This document shows positions 19,854 through 29,600 of a DNA stretch of 34,348 nt, piece after piece (the stretch's first letter is position 1; every line of letters starts with the position of its first letter). The notes beneath the pieces are model-generated. The model saw only the letters and a list, made by a program, of their open reading frames with translations. It ran no database searches and was not told the DNA's origin. A program made the position numbers and the translations under genes. The DNA lies in NCBI GenBank assembly GCA_020650975.1, contig JAIPMN010182109.1, positions 1 through 34,348 of the forward strand. Direction: 5' to 3'. Source of the DNA: Apostichopus californicus. Lineage: Eukaryota > Echinodermata > Holothuroidea > Aspidochirotida > Stichopodidae.

Positions 19854-20194
19854 GATCGACTTATACCGATTTAAATCGACATATACCAATTTATTTCGAC
19901 TTATAGCAGTTTCCAGCAGCTTAAATTTACTTCTATCGATTTAAATCGACATATACCAGTTTAAATCGATGATATGTCGAATGAAATCGGTATATGTCAA
20001 TGAAATCGACATATAGCAATTTCATTCGACTTATACCAGTTTAAATCCACATATACCGATTTAAATCGACATATACCAATTTAAATCGATGATATGTCGA
20101 ATTAAATCGGTACAAGTCAATATCCTTGGACTTATACCATTTTCCAGCAACTCAAATTGACATATACCTATTTAAATCGACATATGATCGATTT
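19854..20194. repeat. Degenerate 20-bp satellite with orientation switches
   Basis: The unit is close to ATCGACATATACCAATTTAA, repeated about 16 times with variants (CTTATACC for CATATACC, CAGTTT for CAATTT). Around 19,970-20,000 and 20,088-20,120 the units appear as reverse complements (GATATGTCGAATGAAATCGG), so the array contains inverted blocks joined at TTTAAATCGATGATATGTCG palindromes. TTTAAA and ATCGAT are palindromic within the unit itself. Confidence 0.85.
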
Positions 20195-20389
20195 AGCTCA
20201 TTAACATATTCCAAATCCAGATTTCGGTGATGATTGTTCATTTTATTCTTTATAAGTAGTAGTTAAACTTTGAATACATTACTTTCTTTGTTCTACCTGT
20301 TTGCTCTGTCTGTAGTAAACAACTTCCTGCCCTTTTCTTAGAAACAGGGTGTACCATTATTAGTATGCATATTAGTATTGGATGGTTAA

Positions 20390-20485
20390 CCCTGATTGGT
20401 TCTAAGTGTTGCTACTGGGACCAAGGGTGTAGTTGGACCAATGAGAGGAGTTAAGTTGGTGAGATGTTTATATGCTGTGGTTTAG
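20390..20485 (+). promoter_or_regulatory. Promoter-like cluster: two CCAAT boxes and a TATA-like motif
   Basis: CTGATTGGTT (reverse CCAAT) near 20,391, GGACCAATGAGAGG near 20,436 and GTTTATATGC near 20,466 are spaced as in RNA polymerase II promoters and in LTR U3 regions. It lies upstream of the right long arm, whose exon-like segments read in the same direction. It could equally be part of a solo LTR; I could not define LTR ends. Confidence 0.2.
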
Positions 20486-21463
20486 GAGCTGACTTCCAGG
20501 AGTCTTAAAAAGTGATGCAGTTTTCTTGTGAGCCAGTCAGCAGGGCGTTGGTGGGGGCTGGGAGGTCTTGAGGTTAGGGTTTGTCCACTGTGTAGATATA
20601 TATATAGAGTTGTTGTTAACTAAGCTGTCAACCTTGTCTGATGAAAACGTAGCTTAACTTTTCTGGGGGAATTATTTGTAAATTGTATATACATCTTGTT
20701 TACTGTGCCTATTCACACTAATGGAATTGATGGAGCGGAGAGCTGTCATTTATTCGCTGTGTTGATTATATTGTACCTGGACTTTCTACTCTCCTTGGAA
20801 AGGACACCATTCGAACTTATTTGTTATTTACTGGAAGTTCATCTATCGCTATCGTCCATCGTCCTTTTTTGTACTTGCTGTTTTCTGCCGGACATTCATT
20901 GACCCTTTTTATCATTTATGGTGCATACCAATCATCGGGTGTCTACCGTTTAATTTAATAACTTTGGGACACAAAAACCATTCTATAGGACTCATTCACG
21001 TTGTCAAGAGGTTTCTAGCCAGCAACAACAGAGCAAACAGCCGTCAGGAATACAGTGCTACTGGAAGATACAGACCCGCCTGCCAGATAAGCTTATCTAT
21101 TATTTTATTAATGTGCACAATATATATACTAGTCTTGTGGCCACTTGACACCCCCTAGTTAATTGTAACCTTTATCCACAATTAAGTGTAATTGATACCT
21201 GTTTTAAGTATAATTGTATTAACAGTGCATTTGAAGTGTACTTTGCCAAGTTTCTCACGTTGCATATTCACTTAAATGTTCAGGCCGAGTTTATATAGTT
21301 ACATACTGAATCTAACAGCAAGTCTTATTCTTTATTTAACCTGTTGTATTTAACATGTAGTGGTTAGCTGTCCTCACACTTTGTAACCACTAGGGGAAAT
21401 CCCAACAAGCCTGCTGGTCAGCTAGCTGCTGACAAGAACCCCATTTCTCGCATCTCTTACACA
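20486..21463. other. Spacer between the promoter-like cluster and the right long arm
   Basis: Contains a TATATATATA tract at about 20,600-20,612. The ORFs are short and unconvincing. AACCACTAGGGGAAATCCCA near 21,385-21,404 is compatible with LTR-type or 5' leader DNA but not diagnostic. Confidence 0.35.
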
Positions 21464-22040
21464 AATATGCCATCATCAGTGCAAAGTTACATCATCGAAA
21501 CGAAAAATTCAAAATTAACTCAGTCATAATGGCAGAGTCTGTGTATACCGGTGTATTCCGAGCTAAAACCCCAAATGATACGTTCAGGGACTAAATGTTG
21601 GTTAATTTAGTCTAGGGTGCATGCATTTGTAAATTAACTGCATGCGGAATGACGTATTAAATCAGGAATGAATACTAACTCCATCTTTTGAAGTGATTGC
21701 AGGCTGAATTCCTGGGTGCAAGTCATTACCATAGGCTAGGGAGTGATGTTTGCATAATTTTTCAATTTAGTGTGTCATTTTTCTCAATTGTTGCATATGC
21801 GGTTTCCTTGAAAAAAGTGATAGCTAAATTAACTAAACTGACATGAATATTGGACAACATGTACACTAAGTATTGACATCAAATAGGGAACTGCACTGTA
21901 AAAACTTCCACTTGAAATTTATGAAACAATTATCTGGACTTGTTCATTCTCTTGTCACAAAGGATGGCTTAAATTTGGCACAATTTGAGGAATGCAGAAT
22001 GAGAACACCACAGCAGAGATGCTCCACTTTAGTGCAATAG

Positions 22041-22198
22041 GTACAGGGCTACAACTTCAAAGTCGACACAGGATATCATAATAACTTTGAGCTGCTGGTT
22101 CATGCTGACCATTGGATGCAGCGAGAAATGGCTTATATGGAAATAAGGAGCTCCCAAAAGCATATATTGCAAACATCCTCAGTTGTCTTGAATATTCA
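22041..22198 (+). pseudogene. Exon-like segment A, right-arm copy
   Basis: 158 bases after a TAG at 22,038-22,040 and before a consensus donor GTAAGT (22,199). It reads NFKVDTGYHNNFELLVHADH and WMQREMAYMEIRSSQKHIL. Same length and frame as the left copy; differences are mostly replacements of similar type. Upstream, the frame is open from about 21,910 with SGLVHSLVTKDGLNLAQF. Family unknown. Confidence 0.45.
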
Positions 22199-22775
22199 GT
22201 AAGTATTGACCGTGAGTCTATATATTTTATATCCCTATCACCTGAAGTTAGTTTTCTAAAGTCTTCCCTGTAATATCCCCTAAGTCTGATCACCACACAC
22301 TATACATGATATGAATTTACTGTAAGTTTCAACACGAACAAAGATGATGAAAATTTGCTGTTTATTTTCATGAAACGTAAACGATCTAAGGCAACGGCTA
22401 ACAAAGTAATGTAAGAAAGACTTTCCACTCCCCACCAAGTCCATTGCCAAACATTTTGTTTTACTTTGCTACTACTGAACCATCCACCATCATATAATGT
22501 TATCAAAATTGAAATGACTTTATGTGTCTTTGAAAACAAAATGTTCTGTAAATCTGGCAGGCTGGAATGAATTGTAGGTAGGATTGTGAAGCAAGACTTG
22601 ATGTGTTAACACACCATCACATTTTAGCCTTGATTATGTGTTTATTTCAACCTTTTGCAAGACACTTGCAACTATGTCAATATCAAAAATGTGAATTTTT
22701 TAAAAAATATTTACATGGAATGAACTTCAGTGAAACTTGACATATGATTGGAAATGTTGTTTTGGTTTGTTGTAG

Positions 22776-22922
22776 GTTAACAGAGCTGATGGAATTTCTC
22801 CACAAGAGAAGGAAGTAGTGTCATCAATAAAATCTGCAGACAGAAGAATATTTTTACTCAAGAACCAAATTTTCAATGAAAGGAAAGGCTTTCGATTAAA
22901 ATTGGACAATCAACTTCTGTAG
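22776..22922 (+). pseudogene. Exon-like segment B, right-arm copy
   Basis: Acceptor-like TTTGGTTTGTTGTAG precedes it. The frame reads RADGISPQEKEVVSSIKSAD and RRIFLLKNQIFNERKGFRLK, and ends at TAG 22,920-22,922 where the left copy has CAG and continues 16 residues further. The phase does not match exon A directly, so a small exon or an indel lies between them. Confidence 0.4.
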
Positions 22923-23029
22923 ATACACTGAGGCCTAGATTTATATGTCATTGCTTGGAGACAGTTTGAATTTGTAGTTTCTGGACAGGTATGTGGCATG
23001 CGTAGTCATTCAAATTTGTTAATGAATTG

Positions 23030-23640
23030 TCTTCCTTCACTGCATCATAAAATACATTATTAACAATCCATGTTAATAAATTCCTATGTTGCTGTATTGG
23101 AAAATAATTTTCCTTCGTGAAACAGAGTTTAATCCTTCTCATTGCATTAACTATTATTCATGTAACTTCCTTACTTCACTGTATCAAATAAAACATTGTT
23201 TCACCAATCCATTATTCCACTTGTAATGCTGCTGGGGGGGGGGGGGGGGAGACCAAAGTCCTTCAATACTTCAGTTATCCCATAAACTAGACGCTCAATA
23301 ATGCTACCCACAAAGGGGATGTTGGGTCTAGCAAACCTTAAGTCTAGTGGACCCTCAATCTCATGGGCATCCCCCCTTGTTGGTGCTGCATTTGGTATCC
23401 TTTTGTAAGTGAAACTAAGAGTTTCATCCTAGTCATTACAATGAGGGATGCTCTTTATTAAACTCCCTTACTCCACTGCATCATATTGGTAATCCATTAT
23501 TCCAGTTGCTAGTACTGTATTTCAGAAACCTTTTGTTACTGAAACGAAGAGTTTAATGCTATCCATTACATTTAGGAATACTCTTTAAGTCTCTACCTTC
23601 ACAACATCATATAATAAATTATTAACAATCCATTACCGTT
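23030..23640 (+). repeat. Degenerate tandem repeat, unit about 130-140 bp
   Basis: CTTCACTGCATCAT-type starts occur at about 23,032, 23,170, 23,468 and 23,597. Each is followed by CATTATTAACAATCCATTA, then a GCTGTATTTGGAA block, ACTGAAACGAAGAGTTTAAT and CATTGCATT. The missing unit between 23,170 and 23,468 is taken up by the G-run segment. The array crosses the outer edge of the right long arm, and two units are also visible in the left arm (11,320-11,530). Confidence 0.65.
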
Positions 23641-23644
23641 TTTA

Positions 23645-23760
23645 TATTTATGGCAGAGCTGTAGTCGAGTCCAATTAGCCAGAGTCCGAGCCAAGTCCGA
23701 GTCCACTTGGTCTGAGCCAAATCCAAGACCCTTCAAGTCCGAGCCGACTCCAGATATTCA
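23645..23760 (+). repeat. GAGTCCGAG-type dispersed repeat end
   Basis: ATGGCAGAGCTGTAGTCGAG is followed by irregular copies of GAGTCCGAGCCAAGTCC. I believe GTCGAGTCC with CAGAGCTGTAG is a common dispersed repeat end in invertebrate and fish genomes, but I cannot name a family. Confidence 0.45.
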
Positions 23761-24284
23761 AATATGATCACCTTTGGTAAAAATTCTTCAACTGTTATTA
23801 TAATTATGCACCCAGGAGTAAATTTACCTAATGATATAATTTCGGACCAGATAAGTGGCAGCAAGCTCTTCCTGATTCATAAATGTTCAGACCAGGCGCT
23901 CAAATTTCCAACCAAACGGGAGAGGCAAAAACCTTTTCAAACAGGGCCCACCGCCAGGTTAAAACGGGCTTGCGAGAACCCTATGCTGTAGTAAAAGTGA
24001 TATTCTAGTTACATTTATGATTGCTTTCTAATATTTTCAAATCATCATCATTGTCATGGTTGCTACTTTTTCTGATGTCGTCATCATTTGTGAATTATTG
24101 TTATTGTTGCCATGTTACATTTGCCAGTACCAATTTTGCTTATTGTTCTCTCAAAACTGCAGAGTACAAGGAAGAAATGTTAGCTAATAGTTATTATACC
24201 ATATGTTCTTGGTTTCTAAATTGTTTACGCTGAGGTCGGTATCAACAGAAGTGTTTATAATAATTCTTCTTCCTGTTAAAGTAT
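23761..24284. other. Spacer, nothing recognised
   Basis: AT-rich. Two short ORFs (23,764 and 24,021) lack protein-like features. Confidence 0.45.
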
Positions 24285-24439
24285 TTTATGAATTAAATTT
24301 GAATTTATTGTCCACAATCGCAAATTCGGCTTACACAGGTCGTAAACGAAAAAAGAAAATAGCAATAGTTTAAGTCAATAAACTGCGATACACATGCAAT
24401 AATACAACAAGTATACAGCAAGTCCTACAAATAAGAAAC

Positions 24440-26299
24440 TTATCTTCTCACTTGTGAATTAAATATATGAATAGAGTTAGGCACAAATGAGTATCTGAAG
24501 CGGCCCATAAGTGTACGTGGTGGGCATAAACGCAGTCCAGAGCGGTTGTAATTATAGTGCTGAAACAAAGGGTTAGTCGGGTCTTGCATGATATGTTTCA
24601 ATTTATTGCAGACCTTCTCATGGTACAAGTACTCTAACGATGGTAACTGAGCACGAATTACACGCTGAGCAACTTTCCTAGGTTGCTCGAGCATCTTCAC
24701 ATCATTTTGAGTACCATTGGCAAAGTAACATATTATGTTGTACATCAAAACACTTTGAATGAGGGATTTATAGAACAAGGTCATGATTGTTTTATCCACT
24801 CTGAGGTTCTTCAGTTTTCTCAAGAAATACAGCCTCTGATTTGCTTTCTTATGGACAATTGTGGTATTACTAGACCAGTCAATTTTGTTACTCAGCATGG
24901 TTCCTAAGTACTTATATTTATCTACCTGTTCCCCATGAACATAGATGGGGGCGTGAGTTACTGGCTTGCGACGGAAATCTATAATCAGCTCCTTAGTTTT
25001 GGACACATTAAGTTGTAACAAATGATTATCGCACCAATGGACAAACCTTGCAATCGTGGTGGCGTATGATTCAATGTCATCTGACAGGTAACCAGTGATG
25101 ACAGTATCATCCGCATATTTGATGACGCTACAATCACTGGTCATACTCTGACAGTCGCTGGTATACAGGGAAAAAAGCCAGGGGAGAGGACACAGCCCTG
25201 AGGCGCACCTACACTTAAAATCAATTCCCCTGAGTAGACATCACCTACCTTCACCCTCTGAGGTCTATTTCTAAGGAAATCATGAATCCATATGGTAATT
25301 CACCGTATGCGATTACTTTAGCTGTAAGTACGTATGGAACAATTGTGTTGAAAGCACTAGAAAAGTCTATAAAAGTAGATCTCGCATACTGTCTATCTTT
25401 ATCTAAATGAGAGTAAACTTTGTGAAGATATGTCACCACCGCATCATCAACCCCCTCCCTGCCCTATAAGCAAACTGCATGGGGTCAATGAACTGTTCTG
25501 TAATACTGAGAAGGCGATTCATTATAAGTCCTTCGAAACATTTCATGACATTACAGGTAAGTGAGACGGCCCGAAAATCATTACGCTCAGTTGCATTCTT
25601 TTTCTTGGGGACGGGTATTACTAATGACGTTTTCCACAGTCGTGGAATTGAGCCGTTGTCTAAAGAACATTGAAAGAGTTTTGTAAAAATCCCCTCCAGT
25701 TCAATTTCGCAGAGTTTAAGGATCTTATTGCATAAACCGTCAGGGCCTTCAGCTTTGCTGGTTTTCAATGATCCAAACACTACCCTAACTTCATGTTCAG
25801 TGAAGCAAATCTCATTGTTGAAGCCATTTTCCATTAATTCACTAATCAACCCACTCATAACTACATTGTTCTCAGTTGTAAAGTCATTTTCGAATCTACT
25901 ATAAAATACATTTAACTCTTCCACGAAAGTTTGTGTGACCTCTGACCCGGGGGTCACCGACTTCTGTTTGTATCCATTCAGCATTTGCATCGTTTTCCAT
26001 GCACCAGCAGAATTATTCTCAGCAAAGTTTCTTTCTAATTTGTCTCTGTATGTTTCTTTACATTCTTCGACTTTACGTTTGATGCACGTCTGTACCTCTT
26101 TCACCCTTGTTTTGTTACCTTCCATCAGAGCTTCATTCTTTTCGTTAAGTACATCTCTAAGTTCCTTTGTTACCCACGGCCTATTATTCGGATAGATCTT
26201 GTAGGTCTGCAGAGGGATGATTGTGTCGACACAGAAGTTAACATAGCTAGTGACAATGTGCGTCGCCTCGTCAAGTGAAAAAGCTGATGAAAACAATAG
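24440..26299 (-). pseudogene. Reverse transcriptase of the retrotransposon, broken by three frameshifts
   Basis: The first segment (26,296-25,433) carries a linker rich in Lys and Glu, then KAEGPDGLCNKILKLC, VIPVPKK, DFRAVSLTCNVMKCFEGLI and QFAYRAGRG. The second (25,439-25,251) carries motif A, TFIDFSSAFNTI. A short segment (about 25,280-25,185) gives LRNRPQRVKVGDV and motif B, GAPQGCVLSP. The last (to 24,440) carries the catalytic KYADDTVI, then LNVSKTKELIIDFRR and KYLGTMLSNKIDW, and the C-terminal block LPSLEYLYHEKVCNKLKHI. All catalytic Asp residues survive, and I saw no in-frame stop apart from those caused by the shifts, so inactivation looks recent. Confidence 0.9.
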
Positions 26300-26589
26300 A
26301 TCCCATCCCAGTCGGTGGTATCCAGGGTGGCTCGCAGCTCATCTGTTGCTGTCTCGGTCCAAGCGTTCCGGTGCTTGGTAACCGGTCGACTTCTTTTCGG
26401 CTTCTGCTTATATGCCGGTAGCAGCTGGACATTTCTGTGATCAGAATTCCCGAGCTGATGGCAGGGCTTAGCTGTGTTCGCTTTAGGGATATTCCCATAA
26501 CACATGTCGTTGGGATGTTGTTGGGATTCAACATATTGTTCATAAGCTGGCATTACGTTGTTAAGGTGGCACTGGTTCAAGTCCCCCAT
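26300..26589 (-). pseudogene. End of the AP-endonuclease domain of the retrotransposon
   Basis: It reads MGDLNQCHLNN, where GDLN matches the GDFN motif, and later NSDHRNVQLLPAYKQK, where SDH is the conserved catalytic SDH of APE-type endonucleases. The first half of the domain is missing. It ends at TTDWD where the 5-bp duplication throws it out of frame with the reverse transcriptase. Confidence 0.8.
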
Positions 26590-26600
26590 TATGAATCATT

Positions 26601-29600
26601 TTATCAATTTTATATTTATACTGGAATTTTCAGTAGGTGTTGATTTTATTGAGGGTCAAAGGCTACTCAAGGTCAGTAGAGTAACATAGAGCATTTAACT
26701 CAACAAGGAAAAGTCGGTAGTCATATGTAGTGTATATAGTTTTGTGACATTCAGTACTATTATATATATATATTTGTTCAGTGTAGCAGAAGCCCACGTG
26801 AGGTAACTAGATATCTGAAACTGAAAGCACTGTTAACATGATAATTCAATATTGGAATGATGAATGGAAGTTTGTTTGCAGGTTTATCATGTACTGAGTT
26901 AACGCTCATGCTTTTAGCAAAGTCAAAGGTTATTTGAGGCAAATATAGGTACAAATCTGAAAACCTTGAAAGATAGGCTTGTACTCGTTCATGATCCCAT
27001 ACTATCTGACTAGTAGCTACTTTAAAAGCTGAATCTTAGAGCAATTAATATATTTACCACAAGTAATGTACCTAAACAGACTTCTGAAGCTCTTTTGAGC
27101 CCCCATTCAATATTGCAGTGTATTAACTTCATCATTCTTTTAGCAAATTTACTCCAAATTGCTAGTTTCATGTTCTGGCATATGAAACTTTGTCAAATCA
27201 TGTTGCATGAGTGCTGTAACTGGTTTAAACGCTTCCAAAAGTCTTAAAAGGAGGATAGGGTGTTGGGATAAATAGTTGAAAATAATATAAACAAATTGTA
27301 CCATATTTTCTTTTCTTTTTCCCATATGTTGCCACTGCTTGAATAAGACTAGTTGATAGCACTTTTTGTGAGCTCCACAATTGACAATAAGGTACAGTAG
27401 ACTTCAACTATCTTGTTGGCAACATCTTAGGAAAGTTAGGAAACACACATGTTTCTATAAAAATGGGGAATCTGATGAACATTCCAATACTGCGAGTCTT
27501 TATTGGACATTTCGGCAGGAGGCATTAACCAATTCTGCTATCGTTAAATAGGTCCTTCATAAAATGCCAGTTAAAGAACTTTATTACTTTCTTGGGAAGG
27601 TGAATTTTATTGTCAAATATAACATCTGTCAAATATTAAGTTTCCCCACCTGTCCACCCCTCTGTTTATCCCTGAGTAGTTTACAGAACCTGGGACAAAA
27701 CATTTTTTGGGCAAATAAGGTTAAATAATGTTGTTTGAGGTATGGAGCATTTATCTATATTTTCCTTTCGAATTTAGATAGGAGGAAGTAGCAAACAATG
27801 CAAGGAAAAATCATCCAAACCATCCAAAAAGTATTGCATGTACAGCAGTAACCCTTTTTGTACATGTGCAATATATGGGGCAGAGCCTTATTCATGATTT
27901 CACCAAGCCCTTTATCCATTTGATTAGCAAAGGTTATGTCAGTGATATTGAGTGGTATTCACATCAATGCTTAGAACATGTGTCTCATGGTAAATTTTAT
28001 AGCTGATGGCATGAATGTTAAGGAGCTAAGGTGGAGAGGTTGCTTTCTTTATATGTTTTTGAAAGTTACATGAAATTTCATATTGATTTTTTATGAAAAT
28101 ATTTGCATTTATCGGTAATAAACAGAAAGAAGCCATCATGATTTCTGCTATAGTGTCTTATCTCTGCCTTTTATGTTAAAATTGTGTTAATTGGTTTGTC
28201 CTTGTACTTCGAACATATTGCTCCTTAACTCAGCAAACCCATGTTCGATCTGAAGATGCTAATTCAGACAGCTTACTGTTATGACTTGCCTGGTGAGAAA
28301 TAGGGTTTTCCTTTGATGCAAAATTCCAGTTATCGCTATTGTTGACAAACATGACTAGCTTTGGTTGAAGTATGAATTTCATTCATTATACTAAACTTTC
28401 GCTCATACTTTTTCTATGTATGGGACCTGTTCACCAGACATAGTGAAAATTAAACTAAAAAGTTAATTTGTTTCTCTTTTTATTTTTCGTTGCTCATCTC
28501 TCTATCTCTCTTTTTTTATCTTTTTCTTTTTCTCAGTCTTTTACACGTTGTGTTCTGTCTTGTACTTATTTTTCACTTAACCTTTCTCTCTGAAGAACAG
28601 TTTACAACTGACCACTGTCTCTAAAAACACACTTTTCTGTAACTCAATACAATACATGCTAATTTTACATAATATAAACAGAATGGTTGGGCAAACAATA
28701 GATGGCATTTTGAAAGTAGTTGCCTATTACATAGCAGGTGCAAAATTCTTAAGACTGCTTTACTCTCTAGAACAGGACCAAAAAGAACTGTTAATTTGGA
28801 AATGGCAGTATGGTTCCTGCAAGCACCATGGGGAATATATTAAATTAAACAATGCTATACTTTTTTCTTCTTCATAAGGGTTGCAAACTTTGACCTGCGC
28901 TAACATCAAACGTTCTAGGAACTGCCTAAATAATATGGCTAGGATGATAACTACCGTAGGTTAGGGCAACATAGATGTACAGGTTTTGGAGATTTGTTTA
29001 TTAACCCATCTCCCTGTTTTCTGATATGACATTAATGTGGCACCTCATTGCCAAAAGTGCAAATTTTAATATACCTTCTGCATGTTGTAGCAAGTTCTCG
29101 ACCATTATCATCATTATACAACGAAAAAAGCTAAGACTTTAAGCCAAATACTGTGTAATCCTATCCTACTTCAAAGGTGTGATTGACAGGTTTCCTAGTT
29201 AAATTACTGGTCCTTTTAGATTTGCAACTTCATCTTGAGTACTTCTTTTTGGTCACATAGTAGCTTGAAACAATTGAAAGTCGGAGACAGTACTTTGAAG
29301 ATATGTGCTTCGGCACCATGTACCACAGGTTTATCTGATATCAAAGTGAAAGCGGCTTTCCACAAGAGAAGAGTAAAGAAAGCATATCTTCATTTTGTGT
29401 AACACTTACACAACTCACTCTCCACGCAAACAAGACTACCCCCTACGCAGTTTTCATTAAAGATTCCGATAATTCCTGCAATTTCCTATCAATAACATAT
29501 GGAAAGTCACTCCTGTTATGACATTAGAAAGAAAGACTGATATGAGATTAGTATGGCATATACCTACTGACGACTGATAACAGTATTACAGTGCATGTTC

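Larger units (their letters stand above)
21464..23323 (+). repeat. Right arm of the 1.9-kb long inverted duplication
   Basis: Reverse complement of 11,225-13,123. Conserved blocks include the CACCGGTATACACAGA region, the whole 21,950-22,200 exon region, and the outer part with ACATTATTAACAATCCAT. The G-run at about 23,234-23,250 is specific to this arm's outer part. Confidence 0.85.
24285..26600 (-). mobile_element. 5'-truncated non-LTR retrotransposon (CR1/L2/Rex1-like group)
   Basis: The element reads on the minus strand from the end of its endonuclease domain (26,589) through reverse transcriptase to a natural stop at 24,440. A 3' UTR then ends near AATAAATTCAAATTTAATTC, the short-repeat style tail found in L2/CR1-type elements. 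The 5' truncation just before MGDLN fits incomplete target-primed reverse transcription. Four indels separate the frames: a duplicated 5-bp ATCCC (26,300-26,309), a lost base in a G-run (about 25,451), a shift near 25,292 and a lost C near 25,182. No target-site duplication was found. Confidence 0.9.

Noticed and set aside
19854..20194. CRISPR-like regular repeats
   Set aside because: Units are contiguous without unique spacers, degenerate and in both orientations, in animal DNA; this is a satellite.
20270..21450. Solo LTR
   Set aside because: CCAAT and TATA motifs are suggestive, but I could not find TG/CA ends, a target duplication or a second copy.
28470..28540. Splice acceptor of a host gene
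   Set aside because: A long pyrimidine tract ending in CTCAG is present, but no open coding frame follows it.
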